Shown in pieces: positions 1-11,168 of a stretch of 64,000 nucleotides of DNA (position 1 is its first letter; each line of letters opens with the position of its first letter). Position numbers and translations under genes: made by a program. The stretch comes from Serinicoccus hydrothermalis (GTDB lineage Bacteria; Actinomycetota; Actinomycetes; Actinomycetales; Dermatophilaceae): the NCBI RefSeq assembly GCF_001685415.1, contig NZ_CP014989.1:2418001-2482000 (forward strand), written 5' to 3'. Under the pieces are notes generated by a model, which searched no databases, was not told the DNA's origin, and was given only the letters and a program-made list of their open reading frames with translations.

Positions 1-46
1 CCTCTGCGGGTTCCCTCGGCATTGGGGGTTACCTCTCTGCAGTGGA

Positions 47-343
47 TTGTCGATGAGGTCCAAGGCTAAGAGGACCCACCCGGGTCCTACGACGGCGTTC
101 CTTCACTTGGTGATAGGCGTTGTGCCCATGCCGATAGCCGGTGTCTTGGTGGGTATGGACATATCCCAGAATGGGTCCTACGACCTGCCGGTCCCGAGTT
201 GGGTGATACTCATCGCCGCGTTGATCTGGGGTGGCGCATGGGGTACTACTTATGTGCGCTACCGCATTTGGCAGCAGGAAGAGCAGAACCTTCGGGTACG
301 CGAACTAAACCAGGAAGGGCGCCACGGGACTGGACGCGACTGA
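47..343 (+). CDS. Small membrane protein of unknown function, atypical codon use
   Basis: I do not recognise this protein. About 98 residues with two hydrophobic, probably membrane-spanning stretches (roughly residues 20-37 and 50-68) and a charged, Arg/Glu-rich C-terminus. The start could be TTG at 47 or ATG at 53; the frame is open back to base 1, so the true start may lie outside the window. It uses ATA, TTG and other A/T-ending codons freely outside the GTATGC motif context, unlike every other gene here, and local GC looks lower. That suggests foreign origin or a non-conserved gene. Followed by a gene-free stretch. Confidence 0.5.
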   Translation: MSMRSKAKRTHPGPTTAFLHLVIGVVPMPIAGVLVGMDISQNGSYDLPVPSWVILIAALIWGGAWGTTYVRYRIWQQEEQNLRVRELNQEGRHGTGRD

Positions 344-957
344 AGCTCGCGTCTGGCCGGCCGGGCCAAGGCACAGGAAACCGAGCCAGCGATCACCGCG
401 AGGTGTCACCCATCCGTCTTAAACTCACCTTTCTCAGGGCAGGTCAACGCCGCGATATGGATGGCCGGCTAGTGACCGGCTCGGTAACGACCGTTTTCGA
501 GTCAGGTAACGCCGGATCTGACCGGGCGTCTCGTCTGTGAGCCGGTTCGTCAACGGACAGCCTGTTCGAGGAGGCTGTCGATTGACGAAGGGGCTCTCAG
601 TTGACGAGTCGGCTCAGAGTGTCCGCACTGCCGGCGTCGTGGACCGCCGCGCGCGGCTCAGCCGCGTGCTCCCGTGGCGCGCCGACAGCATGTGCTCGAA
701 AGCCCGGCTCGAAAGGGTCAGCGGCTCGGTAGCCGTGAGCGGGGCGACTTTCGAGCAGCCCAACCGACCGCGTTACTCCACATGACGGAAAAGAATTTTC
801 ACAGACCTCTTCCCCTCGGGCCGTGACAGGAGTATGTTGATCCGCCAAGCGGCACCGACCTGTTGGCATGGATAACCAGGACGGCGCCAGACGGATGATC
901 CGGCAACCATGCGACGCGGCAGAGCGGCCGCGTCGTGAGCGTTGTGAGGAGACGCCG
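344..957. other. Gene-free stretch with palindromic repeat and short GCTCGAAAG repeats
   Basis: No convincing gene; small open frames here have no recognisable product. It holds copy A of the interspersed palindromic repeat (539-615). It also holds two direct copies of GCTCGAAAG (694-702, 707-715) and an inverted copy CTTTCGAGC (748-756), which could be a regulatory cluster. The last 150 bases lead to the xdhA operon and must contain its promoter, but I cannot assign -35/-10 boxes with confidence. Confidence 0.5.
539..615. repeat. Interspersed palindromic repeat, copy A
   Basis: Outer arms at 539-553 (begins GAGCCGGTTCGTCAA) and 601-615 (TTGACGAGTCGGCTC) are complementary at 13 of 15 positions. 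An inner hairpin pairs ACAGCC (557-562) with GGCTGT (573-578) around a TTCGAG core. Related copies lie at 21868, 39655 and 62486, all between genes. Confidence 0.75.
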
Positions 958-2453
958 ATGACAGCAACAGCCCCCCAGGCCGGCCCAGCGGTTGACGCGG
1001 CGGCAGGTGTCGAGATCACCGCCAACGGCCACAGCTTCGCCGGCGAACGCCCCGAGCCGCACATCTCCGTGCTGGACTGGCTGCGCAGCCGTGGGCTGAC
1101 CGGGGCCAAGGAGGGCTGCGCCGAGGGAGAGTGTGGTGCCTGCTCGGTCCTCGTCCGCCGCCCCGACGGCGAGGGCAGCCGGTGGACCGCCATCAACTCC
1201 TGCCTCGTGCCCGCCGCCGCGCTGGACGGCCAGGAGGTCATCACCTCCGAGGGCCTCGGCTCGCCGGAGGCCCTGCACCCGGTCCAGCAGGAGATGGCCG
1301 AGCGCGGCGGCTCGCAGTGCGGCTACTGCACCCCCGGCTTCGTCTGCTCGATGGCCGCGGAGTTCTACCGTCCTGGGCGCACGCCGGCAGAGGCGGACCC
1401 GGCGTCCGCCTCCGCATCCGACGACCACGAGTGCGGCCCCAACGGCTTCGACCTGCACGCCCTCTCCGGCAACCTGTGCCGCTGCACCGGCTACCGGCCG
1501 ATCCAGGACGCGGCATACGCCCTGGGTATGCCCGAGCAGGTCGACGAGATCGCGTCCCGGCAGCAGCAACCGGCCCCGGCGGCCAGGGTCACCAGCCTCG
1601 ACGGCGAGCACGGATCCTTCCGGCGCCCGGCCGACCTGGCGGAGACGCTCGAGCTGCTGGCCGAGCACCCGGACGCGGTGCTGGTCGCCGGCAGCACCGA
1701 CTGGGGCGTCGAGCTCACCCTGCGCCACCGGCGCGCACCGCTGAGCGTGGCGATCGACCACCTGCCCGAGCTGCGCACCCTCACGGTGGAGCAGGACCGC
1801 ATCGAGATCGGCGCCGCCCTCAGCCTCTCCGAGATCGAGCGCAGGCTGGAGGGGGCGGTGCCGATGCTGGACCAGCTCTTCCCGCAGTTCGCCTCCCGGC
1901 TCATCCGCAACGGCGCGACCCTCGGCGGCAACCTCGGCACCGGCTCGCCGATCGGCGACAGCCCGCCGGCCCTGCTGGCGCTCGACGCCCGACTGGTCCT
2001 CACCTCGGCCCGCGGGAGCCGCGAGGTCGCCCTGAGCGACTACTTCACCGACTACCGGCGCAGCGTCAAGGCTCCCGACGAGCTCATCGAGCGCATCGTC
2101 GTGCCGCAGCCGCAGCCGACCCATGTCGCCTTCCACAAGATCGCCAAACGCCGCTTCGACGACATCTCCGGCGTGGCGATCGCCTTCGGCCTGGACCTGG
2201 CCCAGGATCAGACCGTGCGCACGATCCGCATCGGCCTGGGCGGGGTCGCCGCCACCCCGCTGCGCGCCCGGGCCACCGAGGAGCTGCTCACCGGCCGCCG
2301 GTGGGACGACGAGGCCGTCAATCTCGCCGCCGCCACCCTGGGCGACGAGGGCACCCCCATGGACGACCACCGCGCCAGCGCCGCCTACCGCGCCGCGATG
2401 CTGCGCCAGTCCCTGCTGAAGTTCTACGTCCAGACCACTGCGGAGGTGGCCCG

Positions 2454-2457
<4 letters not shown>
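958..2457 (+). CDS. xdhA: Xanthine dehydrogenase, iron-sulfur/FAD subunit
   Basis: Electron-transfer subunit of a molybdenum hydroxylase that oxidises hypoxanthine/xanthine to urate in the cytoplasm. The N-terminal half carries two [2Fe-2S] sites: C54, C59, C62 and C82 (plant-ferredoxin type), then C121, C124, C174 and C176 (helical type, CGYC...CRC). The C-terminal half (about residues 210-499) is a FAD-binding CO-dehydrogenase-flavoprotein-like domain. It is therefore the fused small+medium form (499 aa). I chose ATG at 958, which has a GAGGAG ribosome site about 8 bases upstream, rather than the in-frame ATG at 868, because the extra 30 residues look non-conserved. First gene of a five-gene purine operon; its stop overlaps the xdhB start (ATGA). 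Confidence 0.92.
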
Positions 2458-4886
<2,429 letters not shown>

Positions 4887-4887
4887 C

Positions 4888-5715
4888 ATGGACTGGCTCG
4901 ACGCCCTGGGACAGCTGCGCCGGGAGGGCCTCCCGACCGTCCTCCTCACCGTGCTGGAGGTGCGGGGCCACGCGCCCCGCGACCCCGGCGCCAAGATGGT
5001 CGTCAGCACCACCGGGCTCTGGGGCTCGGTCGGCGGCGGCAACCTTGAGATCACCGCGGTCGAGCGCGCCCGCGAGCTGCTGCGGGGCGACCTGCGCGGC
5101 GGCCCGGAGGTGCTGGAGTTCGGCCTGTCCGAGCACGCCCCGGCCGCGCACGGCCGGCAGTGCTGCGGGGGCGTCGTCCGGATCCTCGTCGAGCCGATGC
5201 CGGTCCGGCCCACGGTGGCGATCTTCGGTCTGGGCCACGTGGGCCTCGAGCTCGCCCGGATCCTCTCCCGGCACGACCTCGAGCTCGTGCTCGTCGACAG
5301 CCGGTCCGACCACGTCGTCGCGGCCGCGGCCCTCCCGCCCGGCCCCGCCGGGGTGGACCTGCGGCACGAACCCGCACCCGAGGCGGTGCTGGCCGGGCTG
5401 CCGCCGCGCGCGACCGTCCTCGTCCTCACCCACGACCACGCGGAGGACCTCGCCGTCTGCGACATGGCGCTGCGCACCCCCGCGCTCGGGGAGATCGGGC
5501 TCATCGGGTCGGGGGCCAAGTGGTCGCGGTTCCGGACCCGGCTGCTGGGCGAGGGGCATACCCCCGAGCAGGTGGACGCGATCCGCTGCCCGATCGGGGT
5601 CCCCGACATCGCCGGCAAGGAGCCCGCGGTGATCGCCGTGTCCGTCGCGGCCGACCTGCTCCGGCTGCTGCAGCCCGCAGACGTGCCCGCCCCGACGGCG
5701 GGAGAGGTGCGATGA
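4888..5715 (+). CDS. xdhC: Xanthine dehydrogenase accessory protein XdhC
   Basis: Family role: binds molybdenum cofactor, promotes its sulfuration and delivers it to XdhB. The 275-aa protein has the XdhC/CoxI N-terminal region with a GSVGGGNLE stretch and a conserved QCCGG motif near residue 91. A C-terminal Rossmann-like domain follows, with IFGLGHVG at about residue 111. It starts one base after the xdhB stop, so it is translated from the same message. Its place between the catalytic subunit and guanine deaminase is the usual arrangement for purine-type xanthine dehydrogenases. Confidence 0.9.
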   Translation: MDWLDALGQLRREGLPTVLLTVLEVRGHAPRDPGAKMVVSTTGLWGSVGGGNLEITAVERARELLRGDLRGGPEVLEFGLSEHAPAAHGRQCCGGVVRILVEPMPVRPTVAIFGLGHVGLELARILSRHDLELVLVDSRSDHVVAAAALPPGPAGVDLRHEPAPEAVLAGLPPRATVLVLTHDHAEDLAVCDMALRTPALGEIGLIGSGAKWSRFRTRLLGEGHTPEQVDAIRCPIGVPDIAGKEPAVIAVSVAADLLRLLQPADVPAPTAGEVR

Positions 5716-7070
5716 GCGCGGTCACCTACCTCGCCCGCGCCCTCGACACCCCCACCAACCCCTTCGAGGACGGTCCCGGCGCGCTGCGAGCCGAGGAGGT
5801 CGCCCTCGAGGTGCGGGACGGGACGATCGTCGGGCGCCGCGCGCTCGTCCCGGGCGAGAAGGCGGTGGCCACCGGTGAGGTCGTCGACCTGCGCCACGGC
5901 GTCCTGCTCCCGGGCATGGTCGACACCCACGTCCACTTCCCGCAGGTGCGGGCGATCGGCGGGCTGGGTATGCCGCTGCTGGACTGGCTCGAGCGCTGCG
6001 CGCTCCCGGAGGAGGCCCGGCTGGCCGACCCCGGCTACGCCGAGGAGGTCGCCGACGAGTTCCTCGACGGGCTCGCCCGGGCCGGCACGACCACCGCGCT
6101 CGTCTTCGGCTCCCACTTCGCGAGCGCGGTCGACGCGCTCTTCGAGCGGGCGGAGCGCAGCGGCTTGCGGATCACCGCCGGCCAGGTGCTCTCGGACCGG
6201 ATGCTGCGCCCCGAGCTGCACACCGACCCCGCGACCGCCGCCGCCGAGGGCGCCGCCCTCATCGAGCGCTGGCACGGCGCGGCCGGCGGGCGGCTGCGGT
6301 ATGCCGTCACCCCCCGCTTCTCGCTGTCCACCAGCGAGGCGATCCTGCGCGTGTGCGAGGAGCTGCTGCACAGCCGGGACGACCTGTGGTTCACCAGCCA
6401 CATCAACGAGAACCTGCGGGAGATCAGCACGGTCGCCGAGCTCTTCCCGACCTGCCAGCACTACCTCGACACCTATGCCCGGCACGGGCTGGTCGGGCCG
6501 CGCTCGGTCCTCGCGCACAACGTCATCCCGGGCGAGGACGAGCTGCGCCTCCTGGCCGCCAGCGGCGCCGCGGTGTCGCACTGCCCGACGAGCAACGCCG
6601 CCCTCGGCAGCGGCATGTTCCCGCTGCGGCGCCACCTCGACGCCGGGGTGCAGGTCGCCCTGGGCACCGACGTCGGCGCCGGCGCCGGCTTCAGCATGCT
6701 CAAGGAGGGGCTGCAGGCCTACTACCTCCAGCAGCTCCTCGGGGCCGAGGGCGTGCCCCTCACGCCCGCGCACCTGCTCTACCTCGCCACCGGCGCCGGC
6801 GCCCGCGCTCTCGGCCTCGGGGAGCAGGTCGGCGACCTGGGCGTCGGCAAGCAGTTCGACGCCCTCTGGCTCGTGCCACCCACCGGCAGCACCCTCGACA
6901 CCGCGCTGCGGCACGCCCCCGGAGACTCTGACAGGCTGGCCCGGATCTTCGTCCTGGGCACCCCGGCAGACGTCGCCGCCACCTGGGTGGGGGGCCGGCT
7001 CGTGGCCGGTCACGCACCTGCCAGCACCACGCATACCCCAAGGAGCACGCATGTCCACGCACGAACCTGA
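5712..7070 (+). CDS. guaD: Guanine deaminase
   Basis: Amidohydrolase converting guanine to xanthine, the substrate of the xanthine dehydrogenase encoded upstream. Visible features of the zinc hydrolase barrel: VDTHVHFPQ (about residue 69) for the first metal ligands, CPTSNAALGSG in the middle, and LGTDVGAGAGFSM with the metal-binding Asp. The length (452 aa) fits the family. ATG at 5712 overlaps the xdhC stop (ATGA). The VHFPQ motif and the operon partners favour guanine deaminase over other amidohydrolases such as atrazine-chlorohydrolase-like enzymes. Confidence 0.9.
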   Translation: MSAVTYLARALDTPTNPFEDGPGALRAEEVALEVRDGTIVGRRALVPGEKAVATGEVVDLRHGVLLPGMVDTHVHFPQVRAIGGLGMPLLDWLERCALPEEARLADPGYAEEVADEFLDGLARAGTTTALVFGSHFASAVDALFERAERSGLRITAGQVLSDRMLRPELHTDPATAAAEGAALIERWHGAAGGRLRYAVTPRFSLSTSEAILRVCEELLHSRDDLWFTSHINENLREISTVAELFPTCQHYLDTYARHGLVGPRSVLAHNVIPGEDELRLLAASGAAVSHCPTSNAALGSGMFPLRRHLDAGVQVALGTDVGAGAGFSMLKEGLQAYYLQQLLGAEGVPLTPAHLLYLATGAGARALGLGEQVGDLGVGKQFDALWLVPPTGSTLDTALRHAPGDSDRLARIFVLGTPADVAATWVGGRLVAGHAPASTTHTPRSTHVHART

Positions 7071-8601
7071 CCGTCCCCCCACCGGCGGCAAGTCGCTCGC
7101 CGACCCCGACAGCGCCACCCCGGAGCAGCTCGACACCGGCACGCACGACACCGCCCGCGCCGAGGTCGCCGCCCAGCAGGCCGACCACCGGGCCGGCCTG
7201 GTCCACGGCAGCGACGGGCGAGCAGGCGGGACCCCCGCCGAGCCCAAGAACGCGCTCGACCGCTTCTTCGGGATCAGCTCCGCGGGCTCCAGCGTGCCGG
7301 TCGAGCTGCGGGCGGGCCTGACGACCTTCCTGACGATGAGCTACATCATCTTCGTCAACCCCAACGTGCTCGGCAACGCCATCGACGTCGGCCCGACCAC
7401 CTTCGTCCAGCTGCTCTCGGTGACCTGCATCGCGGCGATGTTCGGCTCGCTCGTCATGGGCCTCATCGCGCGCTACCCCTTCGCGCAGGCGCCGGGCATG
7501 GGGCTCAACGCCTTCTTCGCCTTCACCGTCGTGCTGGGTATGGGGGTGGAGTGGCAGACCGCGCTCGGCGCCGTCTTCATCTCCGGCATCCTCTTCGTCG
7601 TGCTCAGCGTGCTCGGCGTGCGCCGGGCGATCGTCCAGGGCATCCCCATGGGGCTCAAGCTGGCCATCACCGCGGGCATCGGCTCCTTCCTCGCGCTACT
7701 CGGGCTGCGCACCGCCGGCATCGTCGTCGCCGACGAGGCCACGCTCGTCGGGCTCGGCGACCTCGGCGCCCCCAGCGCCTGGCTGGCCGTCATCGGCCTC
7801 ATCTTCACCGCGGTGCTGCTCCAGCTGCGCGTCAAGGGCGCCATCCTGTGGGGCATCCTCGTGACCTCGCTGCTGGCCATCGTCACCCGGGCGGAGGTCT
7901 ACACCGGGGCCGACGGCGCCCCCGCGGCCTTCGGCGGCTTCACCGACGGCATCGTCGGCGCGCCGGTGTGGCCCACCGACCTCGTCGGGCAGATGGACAT
8001 CGTGGGCGCGCTCGGTCTGGGCCTGCTCAGCGTCGTCTTCACCTTCTTCTTCGTCGACTTCTTCGACGCGACCGGCACCCTGACCGGCCTGGCCCAGCGC
8101 TCGGGCTACCTCGACGAGAAGGGCGACATGCCGCGCGCCAAGACCGTCTTCTCCATGGACGGGCTGGCCGCCATGTTCGGCGCCTTCATGGGCACCTCGA
8201 CGACGACGGCGTATGTCGAGAGCGCCTCCGGCATCGAGGAGGGCGGCCGCACGGGCCTCACCGCCACGACCACCGGCCTGCTCTTCGGCCTGTCCCTCTT
8301 CCTGTGGCCGCTGGCCGGGGCCATCCCGGGCGCGGCCACCGCCCCGGCGCTGGTGCTCGTCGGTGCGCTGATGATGGACGGCATCCGGCACATCGAGTGG
8401 GACGAGGTCGCCGAGGGCGTCCCCGCCTTCCTCACCATCATCGTCATGCCGCTGACCTTCTCCATCGCCAACGGCGTCTCGATGGGCATCATCAGCTACT
8501 GCGCGATCAAGGCCCTGACCGGCAAGGCCAAGCAGGTCCACTGGGTGCTCTACATCGTCGCGGTGCTGCTGCTCGCCCGCTACGTCTGGCTCGGCGAGTA
8601 G
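7051..8601 (+). CDS. Purine (guanine/hypoxanthine) permease, NCS2/AzgA family
   Basis: A 516-aa polytopic membrane protein importing nucleobases by proton symport. After a hydrophilic N-terminus of about 65 residues, the AzgA/PbuG signature appears: ELRAGLTTFLTMSYIIFVNP, then QAPGMGLNAFFAFTVV and VFTFFFVDFFDATGTL, and a TAYVESASGIEEGGRTGL segment. About a dozen hydrophobic helices are apparent. The ATG at 7051 lies inside the last codons of guaD (20-base overlap) and follows an AGGAG at 7041. As last gene of the xdhABC-guaD operon it probably feeds guanine or hypoxanthine to those enzymes. The long N-terminal tail is unusual for the family. Confidence 0.88.
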   Translation: MSTHEPDRPPTGGKSLADPDSATPEQLDTGTHDTARAEVAAQQADHRAGLVHGSDGRAGGTPAEPKNALDRFFGISSAGSSVPVELRAGLTTFLTMSYIIFVNPNVLGNAIDVGPTTFVQLLSVTCIAAMFGSLVMGLIARYPFAQAPGMGLNAFFAFTVVLGMGVEWQTALGAVFISGILFVVLSVLGVRRAIVQGIPMGLKLAITAGIGSFLALLGLRTAGIVVADEATLVGLGDLGAPSAWLAVIGLIFTAVLLQLRVKGAILWGILVTSLLAIVTRAEVYTGADGAPAAFGGFTDGIVGAPVWPTDLVGQMDIVGALGLGLLSVVFTFFFVDFFDATGTLTGLAQRSGYLDEKGDMPRAKTVFSMDGLAAMFGAFMGTSTTTAYVESASGIEEGGRTGLTATTTGLLFGLSLFLWPLAGAIPGAATAPALVLVGALMMDGIRHIEWDEVAEGVPAFLTIIVMPLTFSIANGVSMGIISYCAIKALTGKAKQVHWVLYIVAVLLLARYVWLGE

Positions 8602-8654
8602 CGCCTGCTGCTGGACCGGACCCTGCCGCCGACCCCTGGCGGTAGGGTCCGCCC

Positions 8655-9869
8655 ATGCCCGGCGACCTGCACCTGCCCACCGCGGTGCTGGTCCTCGCGG
8701 TGGTCGCGGCCGGGCACCTGCTCCTCTGGTGGTGGCGGCGTCGCACGGCCCGCGGCTTCCTCTCCGAGACCGACCAGCAGACCTACGAGACGCTGCGCTC
8801 CGGCGCCCAGGCCGGGCGGAGCCTGCGCTCGGGTCTCACCGAGAGCCACGCCGAGCCCGCCGCCCGGCACCTGCGCATGATGCTCGGCGCGACCGCGCTG
8901 GCGGTCTGCGACAGCCAGCAGGCGCTCGCCTGGTCCGGCCTCGGCGACCACCACCGGGCGCAGGCCGCCGACCACGCCGCCCGGGTCCTCACCAGCGGTG
9001 ACGTCGTCGTCCTCACCCGCGCCGACCTGCCCTGCACGGCTCCCGAGTGCCCGGTCCGCGCCGGGGTCGTGGCCCCGCTCGTCGTGGACGACCGCGTCAT
9101 CGGCGCGCTCGCGGCATACTCCCCGCGTCCCTCGGCGGGCCTGGCCCGGGCGACCGAGCAGCTGGCCACCTGGGTGAGCGGGCAGCTCGAGCTGGGGGAG
9201 CTCGACCGGGAGCGGACGCGGGCGATGGAGGCCGAGCTGCGCAGCCTGCGCGCCCAGATCAGCCCGCACTTCATCTACAACTCGCTCGGCGCCATCGCCT
9301 CCTTCGTCCGGACCGACCCGGACCGGGCGCGCGAGCTGCTGCTGGAGTTCGCCGACTTCACCCGGTATGCCCTGCGCCGCGGCGGCGTCTACACGACCCT
9401 CGCCGACGAGCTGCGCAACGTCGAGCGCTACCTCGTGCTGGAGCAGGCCCGCTTCGGCGAGCGGCTCACCGTCAACCTGCTCATCGCGCCCGAGGTGCTG
9501 CCGGTGGCCGTGCCCTACCTCGCGGTGCAGCCGCTGGTGGAGAACGCCGTGCGCCACGGGCTGGCCGGCAAGGAGGGCGTCGGGACGGTGACGATCACCG
9601 GCACCGACCTCGGCGACCTGGCCGAGATCGCCGTCGAGGACGACGGCGTCGGGTCCGACCCCGAGCTGGTCCGGCGCGCCCTGGACGGGGAGTCCGAGGG
9701 CGCCGACGGCAGCGGCGGCGAGGGGATGGGCCTGGGCAACGTCGACGCCCGGCTGCGCCAGGTCTACGGCGACGACCACGGCCTCGTCGTCGAGACCGCG
9801 CCTGGCCTGGGCACCAAGGTGACGTTCCGGGTCCCGAAGTACGCCCCCGGCGTCCACCCGGACGCGTAG
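8655..9869 (+). CDS. LytS-type sensor histidine kinase
   Basis: Membrane-anchored kinase (404 aa) for the LytTR regulator encoded next. One N-terminal transmembrane helix (residues 8-26) is followed by a GAF-like sensory region (about 70-160), a His_kinase domain with phospho-acceptor H205 in ISPHFIYNSL, and an HATPase_c domain with QPLVENAVRHG and GLGNVDARL. The ATG at 8655 sits 6 bases after a TAGGGT -10 box (8643-8648), so the transcript is probably leaderless. Kinase, regulator, DUF485-like protein and SSS symporter lie together, so the pair probably controls monocarboxylate (acetate) uptake; the ligand is not known from sequence. Confidence 0.88.
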   Translation: MPGDLHLPTAVLVLAVVAAGHLLLWWWRRRTARGFLSETDQQTYETLRSGAQAGRSLRSGLTESHAEPAARHLRMMLGATALAVCDSQQALAWSGLGDHHRAQAADHAARVLTSGDVVVLTRADLPCTAPECPVRAGVVAPLVVDDRVIGALAAYSPRPSAGLARATEQLATWVSGQLELGELDRERTRAMEAELRSLRAQISPHFIYNSLGAIASFVRTDPDRARELLLEFADFTRYALRRGGVYTTLADELRNVERYLVLEQARFGERLTVNLLIAPEVLPVAVPYLAVQPLVENAVRHGLAGKEGVGTVTITGTDLGDLAEIAVEDDGVGSDPELVRRALDGESEGADGSGGEGMGLGNVDARLRQVYGDDHGLVVETAPGLGTKVTFRVPKYAPGVHPDA

Positions 9870-9883
9870 AGGCTCGACCCCGC

Positions 9884-9971
9884 CCGGGGAGGATCGGTGC
9901 AGGCGCAGGCATACTCCCCGGGCTGGGCCACTTCTCCGGGGAGGATCGGTGCAGGCGGACCGATCCTCCCC
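9884..9971. promoter_or_regulatory. Direct repeat plus strong hairpin between kinase and regulator genes
   Basis: An identical 22-base unit (CCGGGGAGGATCGGTGCAGG plus CG) occurs at 9884-9905 and 9936-9957, 52 bases apart, about five helical turns. The second unit also forms a perfect 13-bp stem, 9938-9950 with 9959-9971, around an 8-base loop. A partial third copy lies at about 9986. It could be a binding array for the LytTR regulator or an attenuating hairpin; there is no U-tract. Confidence 0.55.
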
Positions 9972-10014
9972 AGGGGGAGCGCCTGTCCGGGGAGGACCGT
10001 CCCGGCCGCGCCCT

Positions 10015-10020
10015 ACGATG
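10015..10020 (+). promoter_or_regulatory. -10 box (TACGAT) for leaderless regulator transcript
   Basis: TACGAT ends six bases before the ATG at 10027. This spacing puts the transcription start on or next to the start codon and favours 10027 over the in-frame ATG at 10018. Confidence 0.55.
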
Positions 10021-10026
10021 TCCGCC

Positions 10027-10794
10027 ATGCGTGCCCTCGTCGTCGACGACGAACCGCCGGCCCTGTCCGAGCTGAGCTACCTGCTGGAGCGGGACGGCCG
10101 GTTCGAGCGCGTGCGGCCGGTCGCCTCCGGCGCCGACGCGCTGCGGGTGCTGGACGACGGAGAGGTCGACGTCGTCTTCTCCGACATCTCGATGCCCGGC
10201 CTGGACGGCATGGAGCTGGCCCGGGTGGTCGCCCGCTCCGAGCGCCCGCCGCTCGTCGTCTTCGTCACCGCGCACGAGGAGCACGCCGTGGACGCCTTCG
10301 CGGTGCAGGCGGTCGACTACGTCATGAAGCCGGTCTCACCCGCCCGCCTCGCGCAGGCGGTGGACCGGGTGGTCGGCGCGCTCGCGCAGCGCACGGCCAC
10401 CGACCCGGCGCAGGACCCCGAGCGCTCCACCGGCACGACCGGTGAGCCGGCGGACGAGCGCATCGCCGTCGAGCTGGGCGGGGTGACCCGCTTCGTGCGG
10501 CGCTCGACGGTCCGCTACGTGCAGGCCCAGGGCGACTACGTGCGGCTCTTCACCGGGTCCGCCTCGCACCTGCTGCGGGTGCCGCTGACCACGCTGGAGA
10601 CCCGCTGGGCCGAGGCCGGCTTCGTCCGCATCCACCGCTCGACCCTGGTCAACCTCGCCCACGTCGGGCAGGTCCGCCAGGGCCAGGGCCGGCTCGCGCT
10701 GCGGCTGCTGCCCGACGGGCCGGAGCTTCCGGTCGCCCGGCGCCACGCCCGCGCCGTGCGCGAGCGGGTCCTCGCGGCCGCGGCCGACGCATGA
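10027..10794 (+). CDS. LytTR-family response regulator
   Basis: Transcription factor of 255 aa. The receiver domain shows acidic VVDDE at residues 5-9, phospho-acceptor D53 (FSDISMPG), TAH and DYVMKPVS with the conserved lysine. A linker rich in Thr/Pro is followed by a LytTR DNA-binding domain (VRYVQAQGDYVRLFT, FVRIHRSTLVNLAHV). It pairs with the LytS-type kinase upstream and overlaps the next gene by four bases (ATGA). The repeats at 9884-9971 are candidate targets. ATG 10018 is an alternative start three codons earlier. Confidence 0.88.
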   Translation: MRALVVDDEPPALSELSYLLERDGRFERVRPVASGADALRVLDDGEVDVVFSDISMPGLDGMELARVVARSERPPLVVFVTAHEEHAVDAFAVQAVDYVMKPVSPARLAQAVDRVVGALAQRTATDPAQDPERSTGTTGEPADERIAVELGGVTRFVRRSTVRYVQAQGDYVRLFTGSASHLLRVPLTTLETRWAEAGFVRIHRSTLVNLAHVGQVRQGQGRLALRLLPDGPELPVARRHARAVRERVLAAAADA

Positions 10795-11165
10795 GCGGCG
10801 AGCACGGCGCCCGGGTCCGCGTCACCTCCTCCCGCCGCGGCGCCACCACCGCCCGCCGACGGCCGCTCGCCGCCTCGCTCGTCGAGCAGACCGGGGCGGG
10901 CGAGCTCTACCTCCGCGGCCTGCTGCGCGCCCAGCTCCGGCTCGCGCTGCTCGTGCTGGCCGGGCTCGCGGTGGTGCTCGGCGGCATACCCGTGCTGTAT
11001 GCCGTGCTGCCCGCCGCGCGTTCGGTCCAGGTCGCCGGCGTCCCGGTCGTCTGGCCGGTGCTGGCGGTGCTCGTCTACCCGGTCCTCGTCGCGGTCGCGG
11101 CGTGGTACACCCGGGCGGCGACGCGCGTCGAGCGGCGCCTCTCCGCGGCCGCGAAGGAGCGCTGA
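10791..11165 (+). CDS. Small membrane protein, DUF485-like partner of SSS symporter
   Basis: A 124-aa protein with a basic N-terminus and two transmembrane helices (about residues 46-68 and 81-103). Size, topology and position directly before a sodium:solute symporter match the DUF485 proteins (YjcH type) that accompany acetate permeases. I assign it by context more than by clear motif. Its start overlaps the regulator stop; the next gene begins 3 bases after it. Confidence 0.65.
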   Translation: MSGEHGARVRVTSSRRGATTARRRPLAASLVEQTGAGELYLRGLLRAQLRLALLVLAGLAVVLGGIPVLYAVLPAARSVQVAGVPVVWPVLAVLVYPVLVAVAAWYTRAATRVERRLSAAAKER

Positions 11166-11168
11166 GCG

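Noticed and set aside
537-785. Small open frame over repeat copy A
   Set aside because: It reads through the palindromic repeat and has no recognisable content.
868-957. Upstream ATG start for xdhA
   Set aside because: No ribosome site and a 30-residue extension without conserved character; ATG 958 has GAGGAG at the right distance.
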